Part shown: positions 36,623 through 45,932 of the stretch, in pieces
Numbering within the stretch: the first letter of the stretch is position 1
How the letters are laid out: every line of letters begins with the position of its first letter
Source: Paraburkholderia megapolitana
Lineage (GTDB): Bacteria > Pseudomonadota > Gammaproteobacteria > Burkholderiales > Burkholderiaceae
Length of the DNA: 64,000 nt
NCBI RefSeq assembly: GCF_007556815.1
Contig: NZ_CP041745.1
Location: 2,147,001 to 2,211,000, forward strand
Direction of reading: 5' to 3'
Translations under genes and position numbers: made by a program
The notes under the pieces: model-generated
Told to the model about the DNA's origin: nothing
Databases searched by the model: none
Seen by the model: the letters and a program-made list of their open reading frames with translations, nothing else

Positions 36623-38593
36623 ATGGATAGAAGAAGATTTGTCTCGTTGGCCGCGCTGGTGCCGTTCATATCGGCATACGGTAGCGAGAACGATAGCGGC
36701 ACCCTGAATTCCACGAACACCGCTAAAAACGTTTCCGCCGAATCTGTCAGTCCACGTGTGAAAGAACGCCATACCTTCTCGTTTAGCCCGGACGGCAGTC
36801 AGTTTCTGCTGGATGGGCGCGCGCTGCAGATTCGCAGCGGCGAAATGCATCCTGCACGCATCCCGGTCGAATACTGGCGGCATCGGATCAGGATGGCGAA
36901 GGCGATGGGCATGAACACCGTCGCGTTTTACATCATGTGGAACTACCACGAGACGACGCCAGGTCACTTCGATTTCGAAACGGAAAATCGCAACATCGAA
37001 GCATTCATCAAGCTTTGTCAGGATGAGGATATGTGGGTGCTGCTGCGTCCCGGTCCGTATATCTGCGGCGAATGGGACCTGGGTGGTATTCCGTCTTATC
37101 TGCTGCGCCATCGTGACATCAAGCTAAGGACAAATTCGGCTAACGATCCGCATTACATGGCCGCGGTTACGCGTTATATCAACGAACTGATACCGCGCAT
37201 CAATCCCTTGCTCGTCGCCAACGGCGGACCGATCCTGATGATCCAGATCGAGAATGAATTTGGCTCCTATGCGAACGACCCGACCTATATGGAGGAGGTT
37301 CGCCAGCTCTGGGTTCAAGGCGGGATACAGGGGCCGTTTTATACGGAAGACGGTCTCACGGAGCTCGAGCAGAATCATTCGAACGTGACAGGTGGCGCGA
37401 TCGGGTTGAGCGGCGGAACGGCCACGGATATCGCGGCGTCGCGGCATGCCTATCCGGGCGTGCCGGCGATGGCGGGCGAAGTCTATCCAGGCTGGCTCAC
37501 GCATTGGGGCGACCCGTTCCTGCAAGGCACCGCCACCGACATCACTGCAACGCTAACCACGCTGATGCAGCAAAAGCTGTCGTTCAATCTGTACGTCATT
37601 CATGGCGGTACGAGTTTCGGCTTCTTCTCCGGCGCCAATACCGATGTCAATACCGGCGAGTATCAGCCCGATATCACGAGCTACGACTACGCGGCTCCAA
37701 TTAGCGAACAAGGTGTTGCGACCGCGCACTACACGAGGTACCGGAATCTCATCGCTGGCTATCTGCCATCCTCGCTTCCTGCGGTGCCGCGACCGATTGC
37801 CACGATCACGCGCAACCGGTCCGAGGCACTCGCGCCCGTTCCCTATGCTTCTATCTGGGACAACCTGCCTGCTGCACTGCCTGCTTCCCAAACGGTCAAC
37901 CCGCAGCCGTTCGAGATGTACGGCCAGGCGTTCGGGTTCATTCTGTACCGCAAGCAGTTGCCACGTTACGACGGCGGGGCGCTTACCGTCACAGACGTTC
38001 ACGATTACGCGACGGTGTGCATCGGCGATCAGTACATGGGCGGCATTTCGCGGGCGGCGATACCGGCCGCCTACGCGCAGCGTCTGCACGTCACGCACCA
38101 TGCGCCGTTGCCGCTATCAACCGCAGTGACGTCGGCTTCTCCTGTACTCGAAATCCTGGTGGAAGGCATGGGGCGGGTCAATTTCGGTCATGCGATCGTC
38201 GATCGCAAAGGCATTCTCGAATCGGTCGCGCTGCAGGATCAGAGCGGCCAGAGCAGCGTGCTGACCGGATGGGAGGTCCACCTGTTGCCGATGGATGACG
38301 CATTCATAGCGAATCTTCGTCCTGGGACCACGAATGCCAGAAAAGGCGGCCTGTTCTTCAAGGTGGAGTTTCAACTGAACGAGGTTGGCGATACTTATGT
38401 CGATATGAGTCGCTGGACCAAGGGCATGGTGTGGGCGAATGGCCGGAATCTCGGCCGCTACTGGCACATCGGTCCGCAGACCAGACTCTATTGCCCGGCA
38501 CCGTGGCTCAGGCCGGGCTACAACGAAATCATCGTGTTCGATCTCCATCAGCTGGATGCGCAGCCGATCGAATTCGCGGCGACGCTTGCCTGA
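36623..38593 (+). CDS. GH35 beta-galactosidase, exported
   Basis: 656 residues. The N-terminus MDRRRFVSLAALVPFISA looks like a Tat-type signal. The GH35 catalytic domain has GRALQIRSGEMHPARIPVEYWRHRI, YICGEWDLGGIPSYLL, acid/base E212 in QIENEFGSY and nucleophile E286 in AGEVYPGWLTHWG. The C-terminal part holds jelly-roll-like segments (MVWANGRNLGRYWHIGPQ). It cleaves terminal beta-galactose from oligo- or polysaccharides. GGAGGAG precedes ATG. It is followed 67 bases later by a secreted propeller/lectin-like protein. Galactose is present in cepacian, so a link to polymer turnover is possible but unproved. Confidence 0.87.
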   Translation: MDRRRFVSLAALVPFISAYGSENDSGTLNSTNTAKNVSAESVSPRVKERHTFSFSPDGSQFLLDGRALQIRSGEMHPARIPVEYWRHRIRMAKAMGMNTVAFYIMWNYHETTPGHFDFETENRNIEAFIKLCQDEDMWVLLRPGPYICGEWDLGGIPSYLLRHRDIKLRTNSANDPHYMAAVTRYINELIPRINPLLVANGGPILMIQIENEFGSYANDPTYMEEVRQLWVQGGIQGPFYTEDGLTELEQNHSNVTGGAIGLSGGTATDIAASRHAYPGVPAMAGEVYPGWLTHWGDPFLQGTATDITATLTTLMQQKLSFNLYVIHGGTSFGFFSGANTDVNTGEYQPDITSYDYAAPISEQGVATAHYTRYRNLIAGYLPSSLPAVPRPIATITRNRSEALAPVPYASIWDNLPAALPASQTVNPQPFEMYGQAFGFILYRKQLPRYDGGALTVTDVHDYATVCIGDQYMGGISRAAIPAAYAQRLHVTHHAPLPLSTAVTSASPVLEILVEGMGRVNFGHAIVDRKGILESVALQDQSGQSSVLTGWEVHLLPMDDAFIANLRPGTTNARKGGLFFKVEFQLNEVGDTYVDMSRWTKGMVWANGRNLGRYWHIGPQTRLYCPAPWLRPGYNEIIVFDLHQLDAQPIEFAATLA

Positions 38594-38660
38594 CGGTAGC
38601 GCGCCAACGCATCGGCCATGTCTACCGATGTACGTCGATTCTATGGAAACGAGGGGAATC

Positions 38661-40490
38661 ATGAAGCGATCTGGAAGCCGTATTTCGCTGACCGCACTGG
38701 GAGCGATCCTGCTCGGGCTGCTGCAGGCCGCGCCCGCGCAGGCCGTCACGTTCCGTGCGTCGGCGCCGGTACCGATGAGCATCTACTCGGATAGCCCCAA
38801 CTCGCTCTTCATCGACAGGGATGGCACGTTCTTCCTCGAAAACGCCTACTCGCAGTACGACGATGTCCCTGCCGATCACGTGTGGGATTTCTATAGCGGC
38901 GCAAATGCCGACTCCGTTTCGCTGTCGCAGGCTCACTCCCAGTACGATACACGCGTGCTTTGCAACGACGGTAACCCGGTAGCAATCGAGTTGTTCGGAA
39001 AACCGGTCAAATCGCAAACCTCCTATACGCAGGCCGACTACTGCGACATGATCGGCGTCTGGGTCGATCCCGATACAGGGGACTGGTATGGCATCGTGCA
39101 TAACGAGTTGTTCGGCACGAATCCGCGGGTCGACGCGATTTCCTACGCTATCTCGAGAGACCGTGGGGCGAGCTGGACCCTGCAGTCTCCGATCGTGACC
39201 TCGCCGTACGGCAAAGGCGACCCTCATACGCCTTACTACTACTATGGCGACGGGGACCCCCGGCTGTTCGTCGACTACGCATCGGGATATTTCTATATCT
39301 TCTATACGAGTCGAATACTCGGTCAGAACGGCGCTCCGTCTGGCTTTGACAACTACATGTGGGCACATGTCGCAAGAGCGCCGATTAGCCGCAAGATGAC
39401 GTCTTCGTCGTGGCAGAAGTTCTACAACGGGAAATGGCAACAGGTACTGGGAACGAACTGGACTTGCGACGCATCGAGCGCGGCTACGACTCCCTGCGCG
39501 CGCGCCCCTGTGTCGAGCTCGCTCGAATCGAATATTCAAGGCCCGTCTGTCGACCTCACTGCTCAGGGCGGTCCCGCGGCCGACGCCACCGGAAGCGAGA
39601 CTTTTGTCACCCCCACGGGCAACACAGGCAGTTTGCTTGACGCGGGCTACACCAACGCAACGCTGCGGGTTATGAGCATTTCATGGAACGTCTATCTGCA
39701 GAAGTACATCGCGGTAGCCGAGGACAGAACGATCTCAAAGCCCGGAACCCCCAGTTTCGATTACGGCCTGCCTGCCACGACGCTAAAACTATATACGTCG
39801 AGTGATCTTGCTACCCAGCAATGGACTTATGCCGGTAGTGTCCCGTACAGTTCGGCCTCCTGGTACAGATGGTTCGTGGACACCGCAACGAAAACGTCAT
39901 CCAGCCCGCTTGGCCAGACTTTCCGTACCTATTGCGCATACAGTTGCTCGCAGTCCGACGGCGAATATATCGACATCACCGCACACCTCGATTCGTCGAC
40001 CGATCCCGTACCGGTCTACTACGCGGATGCCGCTGGTCACTCGATTACCGCTGACTCGCCCAACGGCGAATACTTCATTGCACATCCGGGCAATCCGCGG
40101 GCTAATGTGCCGGCACTCGCATCTGGCGCGTGGAGGTTCAAAGCGACGGGCGACGGATTCTTCACGATCTCGATCGACGGTGCTTACCTTGGCGTGGACA
40201 ATAGCGACGCGGGTCGAGCCTGGGGCGCACCGGTCAAACTCTCGCCGGCCGGTTCGTCGGTGCAGCAGCAGTGGTATTTCCAGAAAGTCGTCACCGGCGA
40301 TGCCTTCGCGTATCGCATCGTCAACCGGTTTAGCGGGCTTGCGCTCAGCTTCCCCGGCAGTGCGCTTACAAGCAGTCTGTCCGGCGTTGTGACAGCACCG
40401 ATCAGGAGTTGGGATAACAGCAGACCTCGCTCGATAGCGGTGTGGGGATCGTTCGATCAAAGCATCGTTCTTCAGCGAAGTGGGGGGTAG
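38661..40490 (+). CDS. Secreted propeller-like protein with ricin-type C-terminal domain
   Basis: 609 residues from ATG 38661 (GAGGGG upstream). Signal peptide LTALGAILLGLLQAAPAQA. The middle has repeated aromatic Asp-rich strands (MIGVWVDPDTGDWYGIVHN; YYYYGDGDPRLFVDYASGYF) reminiscent of five-bladed propeller glycosidases. The last 140 residues look like a beta-trefoil lectin (QQQWYFQKV, YRIVNRFSGLALSF). No catalytic assignment is possible by eye. Being directly downstream of the GH35 gene, it may process or bind the same galactose-containing glycan. Confidence 0.65.
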   Translation: MKRSGSRISLTALGAILLGLLQAAPAQAVTFRASAPVPMSIYSDSPNSLFIDRDGTFFLENAYSQYDDVPADHVWDFYSGANADSVSLSQAHSQYDTRVLCNDGNPVAIELFGKPVKSQTSYTQADYCDMIGVWVDPDTGDWYGIVHNELFGTNPRVDAISYAISRDRGASWTLQSPIVTSPYGKGDPHTPYYYYGDGDPRLFVDYASGYFYIFYTSRILGQNGAPSGFDNYMWAHVARAPISRKMTSSSWQKFYNGKWQQVLGTNWTCDASSAATTPCARAPVSSSLESNIQGPSVDLTAQGGPAADATGSETFVTPTGNTGSLLDAGYTNATLRVMSISWNVYLQKYIAVAEDRTISKPGTPSFDYGLPATTLKLYTSSDLATQQWTYAGSVPYSSASWYRWFVDTATKTSSSPLGQTFRTYCAYSCSQSDGEYIDITAHLDSSTDPVPVYYADAAGHSITADSPNGEYFIAHPGNPRANVPALASGAWRFKATGDGFFTISIDGAYLGVDNSDAGRAWGAPVKLSPAGSSVQQQWYFQKVVTGDAFAYRIVNRFSGLALSFPGSALTSSLSGVVTAPIRSWDNSRPRSIAVWGSFDQSIVLQRSGG

Positions 40491-40896
40491 GGTCTTGCTA
40501 AGGGCGTGACGGGGCGGGCGCTTTGTGCGCCTGTCGCAGCGTTGCGACTGGGCACCCGACACGGCAACTAGCATCTCCGTAGCTGACAGTTAGCAAAATT
40601 CCCCGCTGCTGACGGAAGTAATTTGAAAGCTGTTCTGGCGTAATCCGCAAGTATCGAGGATCGCTCGCGACCTGCGTCTATATGTCGAGCAACCACGTGG
40701 CCGGACAAAAGCCGCGATCTGCGCCTTCGCGCTACGCAATCCCGCCTATATCGCCGAATTGACGGCGCTTCACCCCCTTCATCGATTGTTTGCATGACGA
40801 AACGCGTTGCTAGTCTGGTCTGGCAGTGCGGTTCGTCGTGCGTCCGCGCGCGACCTTGCTTGCATCGAGCTAACGAATTTATTCCGGTCCCCGACG
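40491..40896. other. 406-base gap before the SerC-like operon
   Basis: A hairpin GTCGCA-gcgt-TGCGAC (40533-40548) may terminate the preceding gene weakly. TTGACG at 40759-40764 with TCGATT 17 bases later is a poor candidate promoter for the operon. No gene is seen. Confidence 0.35.
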
Positions 40897-41997
40897 ATGA
40901 CCAATGCCCTTAATTTCTCCGGCGGTCCCGGCGCATTGCCGGAATCGGTATTGCGGCAAACCCGCGAGGCAATTGTGGCGTTGCCGGAAACCGGGCTCTC
41001 CGTGCTCGGCATGAGCCATCGGTCGGCGTGGTTTCGCGCGATCCTCGATGAAGCGGAGCAGAACCTGCGCGCGCTGCTCGCGCTGTCCGACGATTACGCG
41101 GTGACGTTCCTGCAAGGCGGCAGCAGCCTGCAGTTCGCGATGATCCCGATGAACTTCGCGGCCGGCGCCATTGCCGACGCGGGTGCGCCCGAATACATCG
41201 CGTCGGGTTACTGGAGCGGGCGGGCCGCAGAAGAAGCGACACGTGTTGGGGCCGCAAAGATTGCGTGGGATGGCCGCAATAGTGGCTATTGCCGCTTGCC
41301 CGATCTCGACGCTTTGAACGTCGCAGCATCGGCGGCGTATCTGCACTACGTGACGAACGAGACGGTCGAAGGTCTGCAGTTTCCCGCGCGAGAACATACG
41401 TTGCCGGTACCGCTGATCGCCGACATGTCGTCGGATTTTCTGTCGAAACCGGTGCGCACCGAGTGCTACTCGATGATCTACGCCCATGCGCAGAAAAATC
41501 TCGGACCGGCCGGCGTCACGGTTGCCGCGATTCATCGCGAGATGATCGAACGCATTCCCGACGGACTCCCTGCAATCCTCGATTACCGCACGCATATCGC
41601 TCACGGTTCGAACTACAACACGCCACCGGTGTTCGCGATCTATGTGTTGGCGCTGGTGACGCGCTGGTTGCGTACGGAGATCGGCGGACTCGAGGCGATG
41701 CAGCGCATCAACGCGCGCAAGGCTGCGCGGCTCTACGACACGCTGCATGCGCTCGGCGATGTAGTCATGATCCATGCGCAGCCGTCGTGGCGCTCGCAGA
41801 TGAATGTTGCGTTTACGTTCGGCGATAGCCGGCTCGATAGTGCATTTCTGGAAACGGCGAGCGAGCGGCAGATTGTCGGACTGGAAGGACATCGCTCGAT
41901 CGGCGGTTTGCGTGCGTCGCTGTACAACGCGGTGACGGAAGCGGCAGTCGATACGCTGTGCGACACGCTAACCGAATTCTCGCTGCAGCACGTATGA
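40897..41997 (+). CDS. Divergent SerC-like (phosphoserine aminotransferase family) PLP enzyme
   Basis: 366 residues, close to SerC length. It has NFSGGPGALPESVLRQ, GLSVLGMSHRSAWFRAI, VTFLQGGSSLQFAMIPMNF and the PLP-lysine segment YAHAQKNLGPAGVTV (K200), then the C-terminal GGLRASLYNAVT. SerC makes 3-phosphoserine from phosphohydroxypyruvate with glutamate. Several positions differ from housekeeping SerC (for example GGPGALP in place of SAGPAALP and SAWF for RGKEF), so this may be a paralogue with another substrate. The stop overlaps the next ATG by four bases; the three genes that follow each other this way probably form one pathway. Confidence 0.8.
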   Translation: MTNALNFSGGPGALPESVLRQTREAIVALPETGLSVLGMSHRSAWFRAILDEAEQNLRALLALSDDYAVTFLQGGSSLQFAMIPMNFAAGAIADAGAPEYIASGYWSGRAAEEATRVGAAKIAWDGRNSGYCRLPDLDALNVAASAAYLHYVTNETVEGLQFPAREHTLPVPLIADMSSDFLSKPVRTECYSMIYAHAQKNLGPAGVTVAAIHREMIERIPDGLPAILDYRTHIAHGSNYNTPPVFAIYVLALVTRWLRTEIGGLEAMQRINARKAARLYDTLHALGDVVMIHAQPSWRSQMNVAFTFGDSRLDSAFLETASERQIVGLEGHRSIGGLRASLYNAVTEAAVDTLCDTLTEFSLQHV

Positions 41998-43400
41998 GCA
42001 CACTCCATACCGCGTGCGACGATGCCGTTGCCGTCGCAGGGGCGCCAGACTCGCCGACCGCCGTGACCGCTCTCGCTCGACAACTCGACGACGATCCGCT
42101 CAATCTCGCGTTGCATGCCGCGCTGGCGCAAGCGTTGCAAGCGGCGGGCGACGACACCGGTTTTCTCGCCCACCGCATCGCTCTCGCCACCTTCGATACG
42201 ATTGCTGCCGGCGAGCCCAGCCTTGCAGCTATTCCGCTCTACAACCTCGCCACCGTCTACTACATGAAGGGCGAACACGACGCGGCGAAGCACTGGTATG
42301 GCCAAGCGCTGAAGGTGCACCCCGATCTCGCGATCGCCCACCAGAATCTCGCCGCGATTTTCGAAGCGCAAGGGCAGGCTGCGGATGCCCAGCAACACCG
42401 CTCGCGTGCATACAGCCTGCAGCGCGTGTTTATCGAGCCGGCACAGAATGCGCGGCGGCATCTGCTGATCCTGTGTTCGGGGCACGCGTGCGGCAACGTG
42501 CCGTTCGAAACCTTGCTGCCGTTCGATACCACTTACCGCATCAAGTACGCGATCGACTACGCGCACGACACAGAAGACGCGCAATTACCGCCGTTCGATC
42601 TCGTGTTCAACGCAATCGGCGAGCCTGACATCGCGCAGCCGCTCACCGCAAGGCTGCAGCGTTTTGCGCAGCGCTGCGGGCAGGCGATGCTGAACCGGCC
42701 AGACAGGGTTGCCCGTACGCAGCGTCACCGGATGGCGTTGCTGCTGGCCGGCATCGACAACGTCGTGACCGCGCCGTGCATTCGCGTCGAAGCGCGGCCC
42801 GCTTCATACCGCACGCTGGCCGAGCGGCTCGAGGTTGCGGGCATCGGTTTTCCGCTATTGATGCGTCCGCTTGCTACGCACGGCGGCGACGGACTCGTGC
42901 TGCATGAATCGTTCGACACACTATGGGGCGCGCTCAAGGCGCTCTCCGCACCGTGCTATCTGACGAAATTCATCGACTTTCGCAGCACGGACGGCCATTA
43001 CCGCAAGTACCGGACGGTGTTCGTCGATCGCGAGCCGTTTCCCTATCACCTCGCGATCTCGTCGCACTGGATGGTGCATTATTTTTCCGCGGATATGACG
43101 ACGAACCGCGCGAAGATCGACGAGGAACGACGCTTTCTTGAGGACCCGCGAACCGCGCTTGGCGAACGCGCGGCGAAGGCAATCGCGGCGATCGGGCGCC
43201 GGCTCGATCTGGACTATGGCGGCATCGACTTCACGTTGCTGCCCGATGGACGAGTCTTTGTCTTCGAAGCGAACGCGACGATGCTGATTCATCGCGAGGC
43301 GGCCGATGGTCCGCTTGCGCACAAGAATGCGTTCGTGCAACCGATCGTCGATGCTTTTGAACGGTTGCAGGTGTCGCGCATGGGTACACCCGTTGCATGA
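41994..43400 (+). CDS. TPR protein with C-terminal ATP-grasp-like domain
   Basis: 468 residues from ATG 41994, overlapping the previous stop. TPR-type repeats lie near 70-145 (IPLYNLATVYYMKGEHDAAKHWYGQAL; AIAHQNLAAIFEAQGQAADAQ). The second half from about 155 has an ATP-grasp look: FPLLMRPLATHGGDGLVLH, YLTKFIDFRSTDGHYRKYRTVFVD, LDLDYGGIDFTLLPDGRVFVFEANATM, where the acidic Asp and Glu-Asn residues are the usual Mg-ATP ligands. ATP-grasp enzymes join a carboxylate to an amine, often on peptides. Target unknown. Its stop overlaps the ATG of the OGT-like gene. Confidence 0.78.
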   Translation: MSTLHTACDDAVAVAGAPDSPTAVTALARQLDDDPLNLALHAALAQALQAAGDDTGFLAHRIALATFDTIAAGEPSLAAIPLYNLATVYYMKGEHDAAKHWYGQALKVHPDLAIAHQNLAAIFEAQGQAADAQQHRSRAYSLQRVFIEPAQNARRHLLILCSGHACGNVPFETLLPFDTTYRIKYAIDYAHDTEDAQLPPFDLVFNAIGEPDIAQPLTARLQRFAQRCGQAMLNRPDRVARTQRHRMALLLAGIDNVVTAPCIRVEARPASYRTLAERLEVAGIGFPLLMRPLATHGGDGLVLHESFDTLWGALKALSAPCYLTKFIDFRSTDGHYRKYRTVFVDREPFPYHLAISSHWMVHYFSADMTTNRAKIDEERRFLEDPRTALGERAAKAIAAIGRRLDLDYGGIDFTLLPDGRVFVFEANATMLIHREAADGPLAHKNAFVQPIVDAFERLQVSRMGTPVA

Positions 43401-45814
43401 GTAACTGGCCGGCCGCTGCTGCGAATCCGGATGCACGCGCAACGGAAGAGGGCATCGCCGCTTTACTTGCGCAGGCGAAAAGCCATCATCTGGCCGGCGA
43501 TCTGATTACCGCACGTAGCCTCTACGAAGCCGTGCTCACCGAGCAGCCTGCGCATGCGGACGCGAGCTTCAGACTGGGCATCCTCGACCTGCAATGCGGC
43601 GACGCCGGGCGCGCGCTTATATCGGTCGAGCGCGCGCTTGCCTGCGAGCCGCATCAGACACGCTACCGCTTCGGTCGCGCTCAGGTACTCGTCGCATTGC
43701 AGCGTTTCGACGATGCAATCGACGTCTGCCGCGATCTGCTCGCCGGGCAACCTGCATCCGCCGACATACTTTTCGTCCTGGCCCATACGCTGCAGGCAAA
43801 AGGCGACATGCGCGCAGCCGTCGATACGTGGCTTCGCGTTCTCGATCTCGACCCTGCATGCGTCGAGGCGCTGAATCCGCTTGGCAATGCATATCGGCAT
43901 CTTGGTGACCTGAGCGCAGCGGAACATGCATATCGTCGCGCGCTGGCCGTGCAACCCGCCAACGCGGACGCGCTGACCAACCTAGGTAGTGTGCTGCGCG
44001 TATCCGGGCGCTTCGACGAAGCGATTGCGCTGCTCCGCGATGCAGTACATTGCGAGCCGTGCAGTGCGGCGGCACGCGTGAATCTCGGTGTGGCGCTATG
44101 CGAGCGAGGCGACTATCCAGAGGCGCTGGCGATGCTCGAACGCGCAGTCGAACTCGATCCCACTTCGGCAGAGGCCGCGTATAACCTCGGCAATGCCGCC
44201 CACGCAACCGGTCGTCCGCGCGATGCAATCGTCCAGTACCGTCGCGCAATCGAGCTGAAATCCGATCACGCGGACGCGCACAACAACCTCGGCAACGCGC
44301 ACCGTTCGCTCGGCGAATTCGCGGCCGCGGCCGACGCATTCGCCGGTGCGTTGCGGCTGCGTCCCGACAGCGTTGCTGCGTGCAACAATCTGGGCAACCT
44401 GTATCGCACACTCGGTCGAACAGACGACGTAAAAACATACTTGCGCCGCGCGATAGCGATCGATCCGACGCATTCAGTCAGTCACAACAATCTCGGCAAC
44501 GTGCTGAAGGACGGCGGGGCGCTCGACGATGCGATCGCCAGTTATCGCCGTGCGCTCGATTGCGATGCGGATAATGTGATCGCGCACAGCAACCTGCTGT
44601 ATGCGCTGACGTTCCGCTGCGACGACGCGCAGACGGTGCGCGACGAATCGCGTCGCTGGTCGGCGCGGTACGAAGACCCTTTGCGAACCACACTGAAACC
44701 GCACAGCAACGATCGTTCGCCCAACCGGCGACTGCGCATCGGCTATGTCTCCGCCGATTTCCGCGACCATTGCCAGGCGCTGTTCACAATTCCGTTGCTC
44801 GCGCATCACGATCACGACGCGTTCGAGATCGTCTGCTACTCGAGCGTCGAGCGACCGGACGCGGTCACGGCGCGCATCGCCGCTTATGCCGACGTCTGGC
44901 GCGACGTACGCACGCTCGACGACGAACAACTCGCGCAGACGATCCGCGCCGACGGCATCGACATCCTGATCGATCTGACGATGCATATGGCCGACGGGCG
45001 CCCGTTGCTGTTTGTGCGCAAACCAGCGCCGGTGCAGGTGGCGTGGCTCGCCTATCCGGGCACGACCGGCATCGACGCGATCGATTACAGACTCACCGAT
45101 GCGCATCTCGATCCGCCCTGGCACGATAGCCACTACAGCGAGCAATCGGTTCGCGCGCTGGAGTCGTTCTGGTGCTACGACCCGCTGACCGACACGCCCG
45201 CGGTCAACGCGTTGCCCGCATCGAAGCGCGTGTCTAACGGCGAGGTGACATTGGGTTGTTTGAACAACCCGTGCAAGCTGACCGATCGCACGTTGGCGAT
45301 GTGGGCCGGTGTCATGCAAGCGTTGCCGTACGCACGACTGGTGCTGATGTCGGCGGCAGGCGAGGGCCGCGAACGGCTCGTCGAACGTGCCGACGCACAG
45401 GGCATCGACACCGCGCGCGTAGGTTTCGTACCGTTCCGTCCGCGCGCCGCGTATCTGGCCACGTATCACGACATCGATCTCGGTCTCGACACGTTTCCCT
45501 ACAACGGCCACACAACCAGTCTCGATTCGTTATGGATGGGCGTGCCGGTCGTCACGCGGGTTGGACAGACAGCGGTCGGTCGGGGCGGCCTGAGCCAGCT
45601 CGCGAATCTCGGCCTGTCCGAACTCGCGGCGTATACCGACGAAGAATTCGTGCGTATCGCCGTCGAACTGGCGCGCGATCTGCCGCGGCTGTCGGCCCTG
45701 CGCAGCGGTTTGCGTACGCGCCTTGAAGCATCGCCGCTGATGGACGGTAGCCGCTTCGCGTACCAGGTAGAGCGCGCCTACCGGCAGATGTGGCGGACGT
45801 GGGCAGTTCATTGA
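43397..45814 (+). CDS. TPR-repeat protein O-linked glycosyltransferase (OGT/SPINDLY-like, GT41)
   Basis: 805 residues. About eleven TPR repeats occupy roughly 15-405 (ADALTNLGSVLRVSGRFDEAI; AEAAYNLGNAAHATGRPRDAI). The GT41 catalytic part runs from about 435 to 800, with LRIGYVSADFRDH (catalytic His region), VAWLAYPGTTGIDAIDYRLTD, GCLNNPCKLTD (UDP-binding Lys) and LDTFPYNGHTTSLDSLWMGVPVVT. The eukaryotic relative adds GlcNAc to Ser/Thr of proteins, and SPINDLY adds fucose. Bacterial ones modify proteins such as flagellins or adhesins. It overlaps the ATP-grasp gene by four bases. Cytoplasmic. Confidence 0.85.
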   Translation: MSNWPAAAANPDARATEEGIAALLAQAKSHHLAGDLITARSLYEAVLTEQPAHADASFRLGILDLQCGDAGRALISVERALACEPHQTRYRFGRAQVLVALQRFDDAIDVCRDLLAGQPASADILFVLAHTLQAKGDMRAAVDTWLRVLDLDPACVEALNPLGNAYRHLGDLSAAEHAYRRALAVQPANADALTNLGSVLRVSGRFDEAIALLRDAVHCEPCSAAARVNLGVALCERGDYPEALAMLERAVELDPTSAEAAYNLGNAAHATGRPRDAIVQYRRAIELKSDHADAHNNLGNAHRSLGEFAAAADAFAGALRLRPDSVAACNNLGNLYRTLGRTDDVKTYLRRAIAIDPTHSVSHNNLGNVLKDGGALDDAIASYRRALDCDADNVIAHSNLLYALTFRCDDAQTVRDESRRWSARYEDPLRTTLKPHSNDRSPNRRLRIGYVSADFRDHCQALFTIPLLAHHDHDAFEIVCYSSVERPDAVTARIAAYADVWRDVRTLDDEQLAQTIRADGIDILIDLTMHMADGRPLLFVRKPAPVQVAWLAYPGTTGIDAIDYRLTDAHLDPPWHDSHYSEQSVRALESFWCYDPLTDTPAVNALPASKRVSNGEVTLGCLNNPCKLTDRTLAMWAGVMQALPYARLVLMSAAGEGRERLVERADAQGIDTARVGFVPFRPRAAYLATYHDIDLGLDTFPYNGHTTSLDSLWMGVPVVTRVGQTAVGRGGLSQLANLGLSELAAYTDEEFVRIAVELARDLPRLSALRSGLRTRLEASPLMDGSRFAYQVERAYRQMWRTWAVH

Positions 45815-45932
45815 CGCCGCCGAGCACGACGTTGATGATCGACCCGACGGTATTTGCTAGACTGGCTCACCGCAAACGTTGCGCGCGCAGCGACACGCGG
45901 ATTGCACGATTTCTTCCAGGAGACATCGCCCC

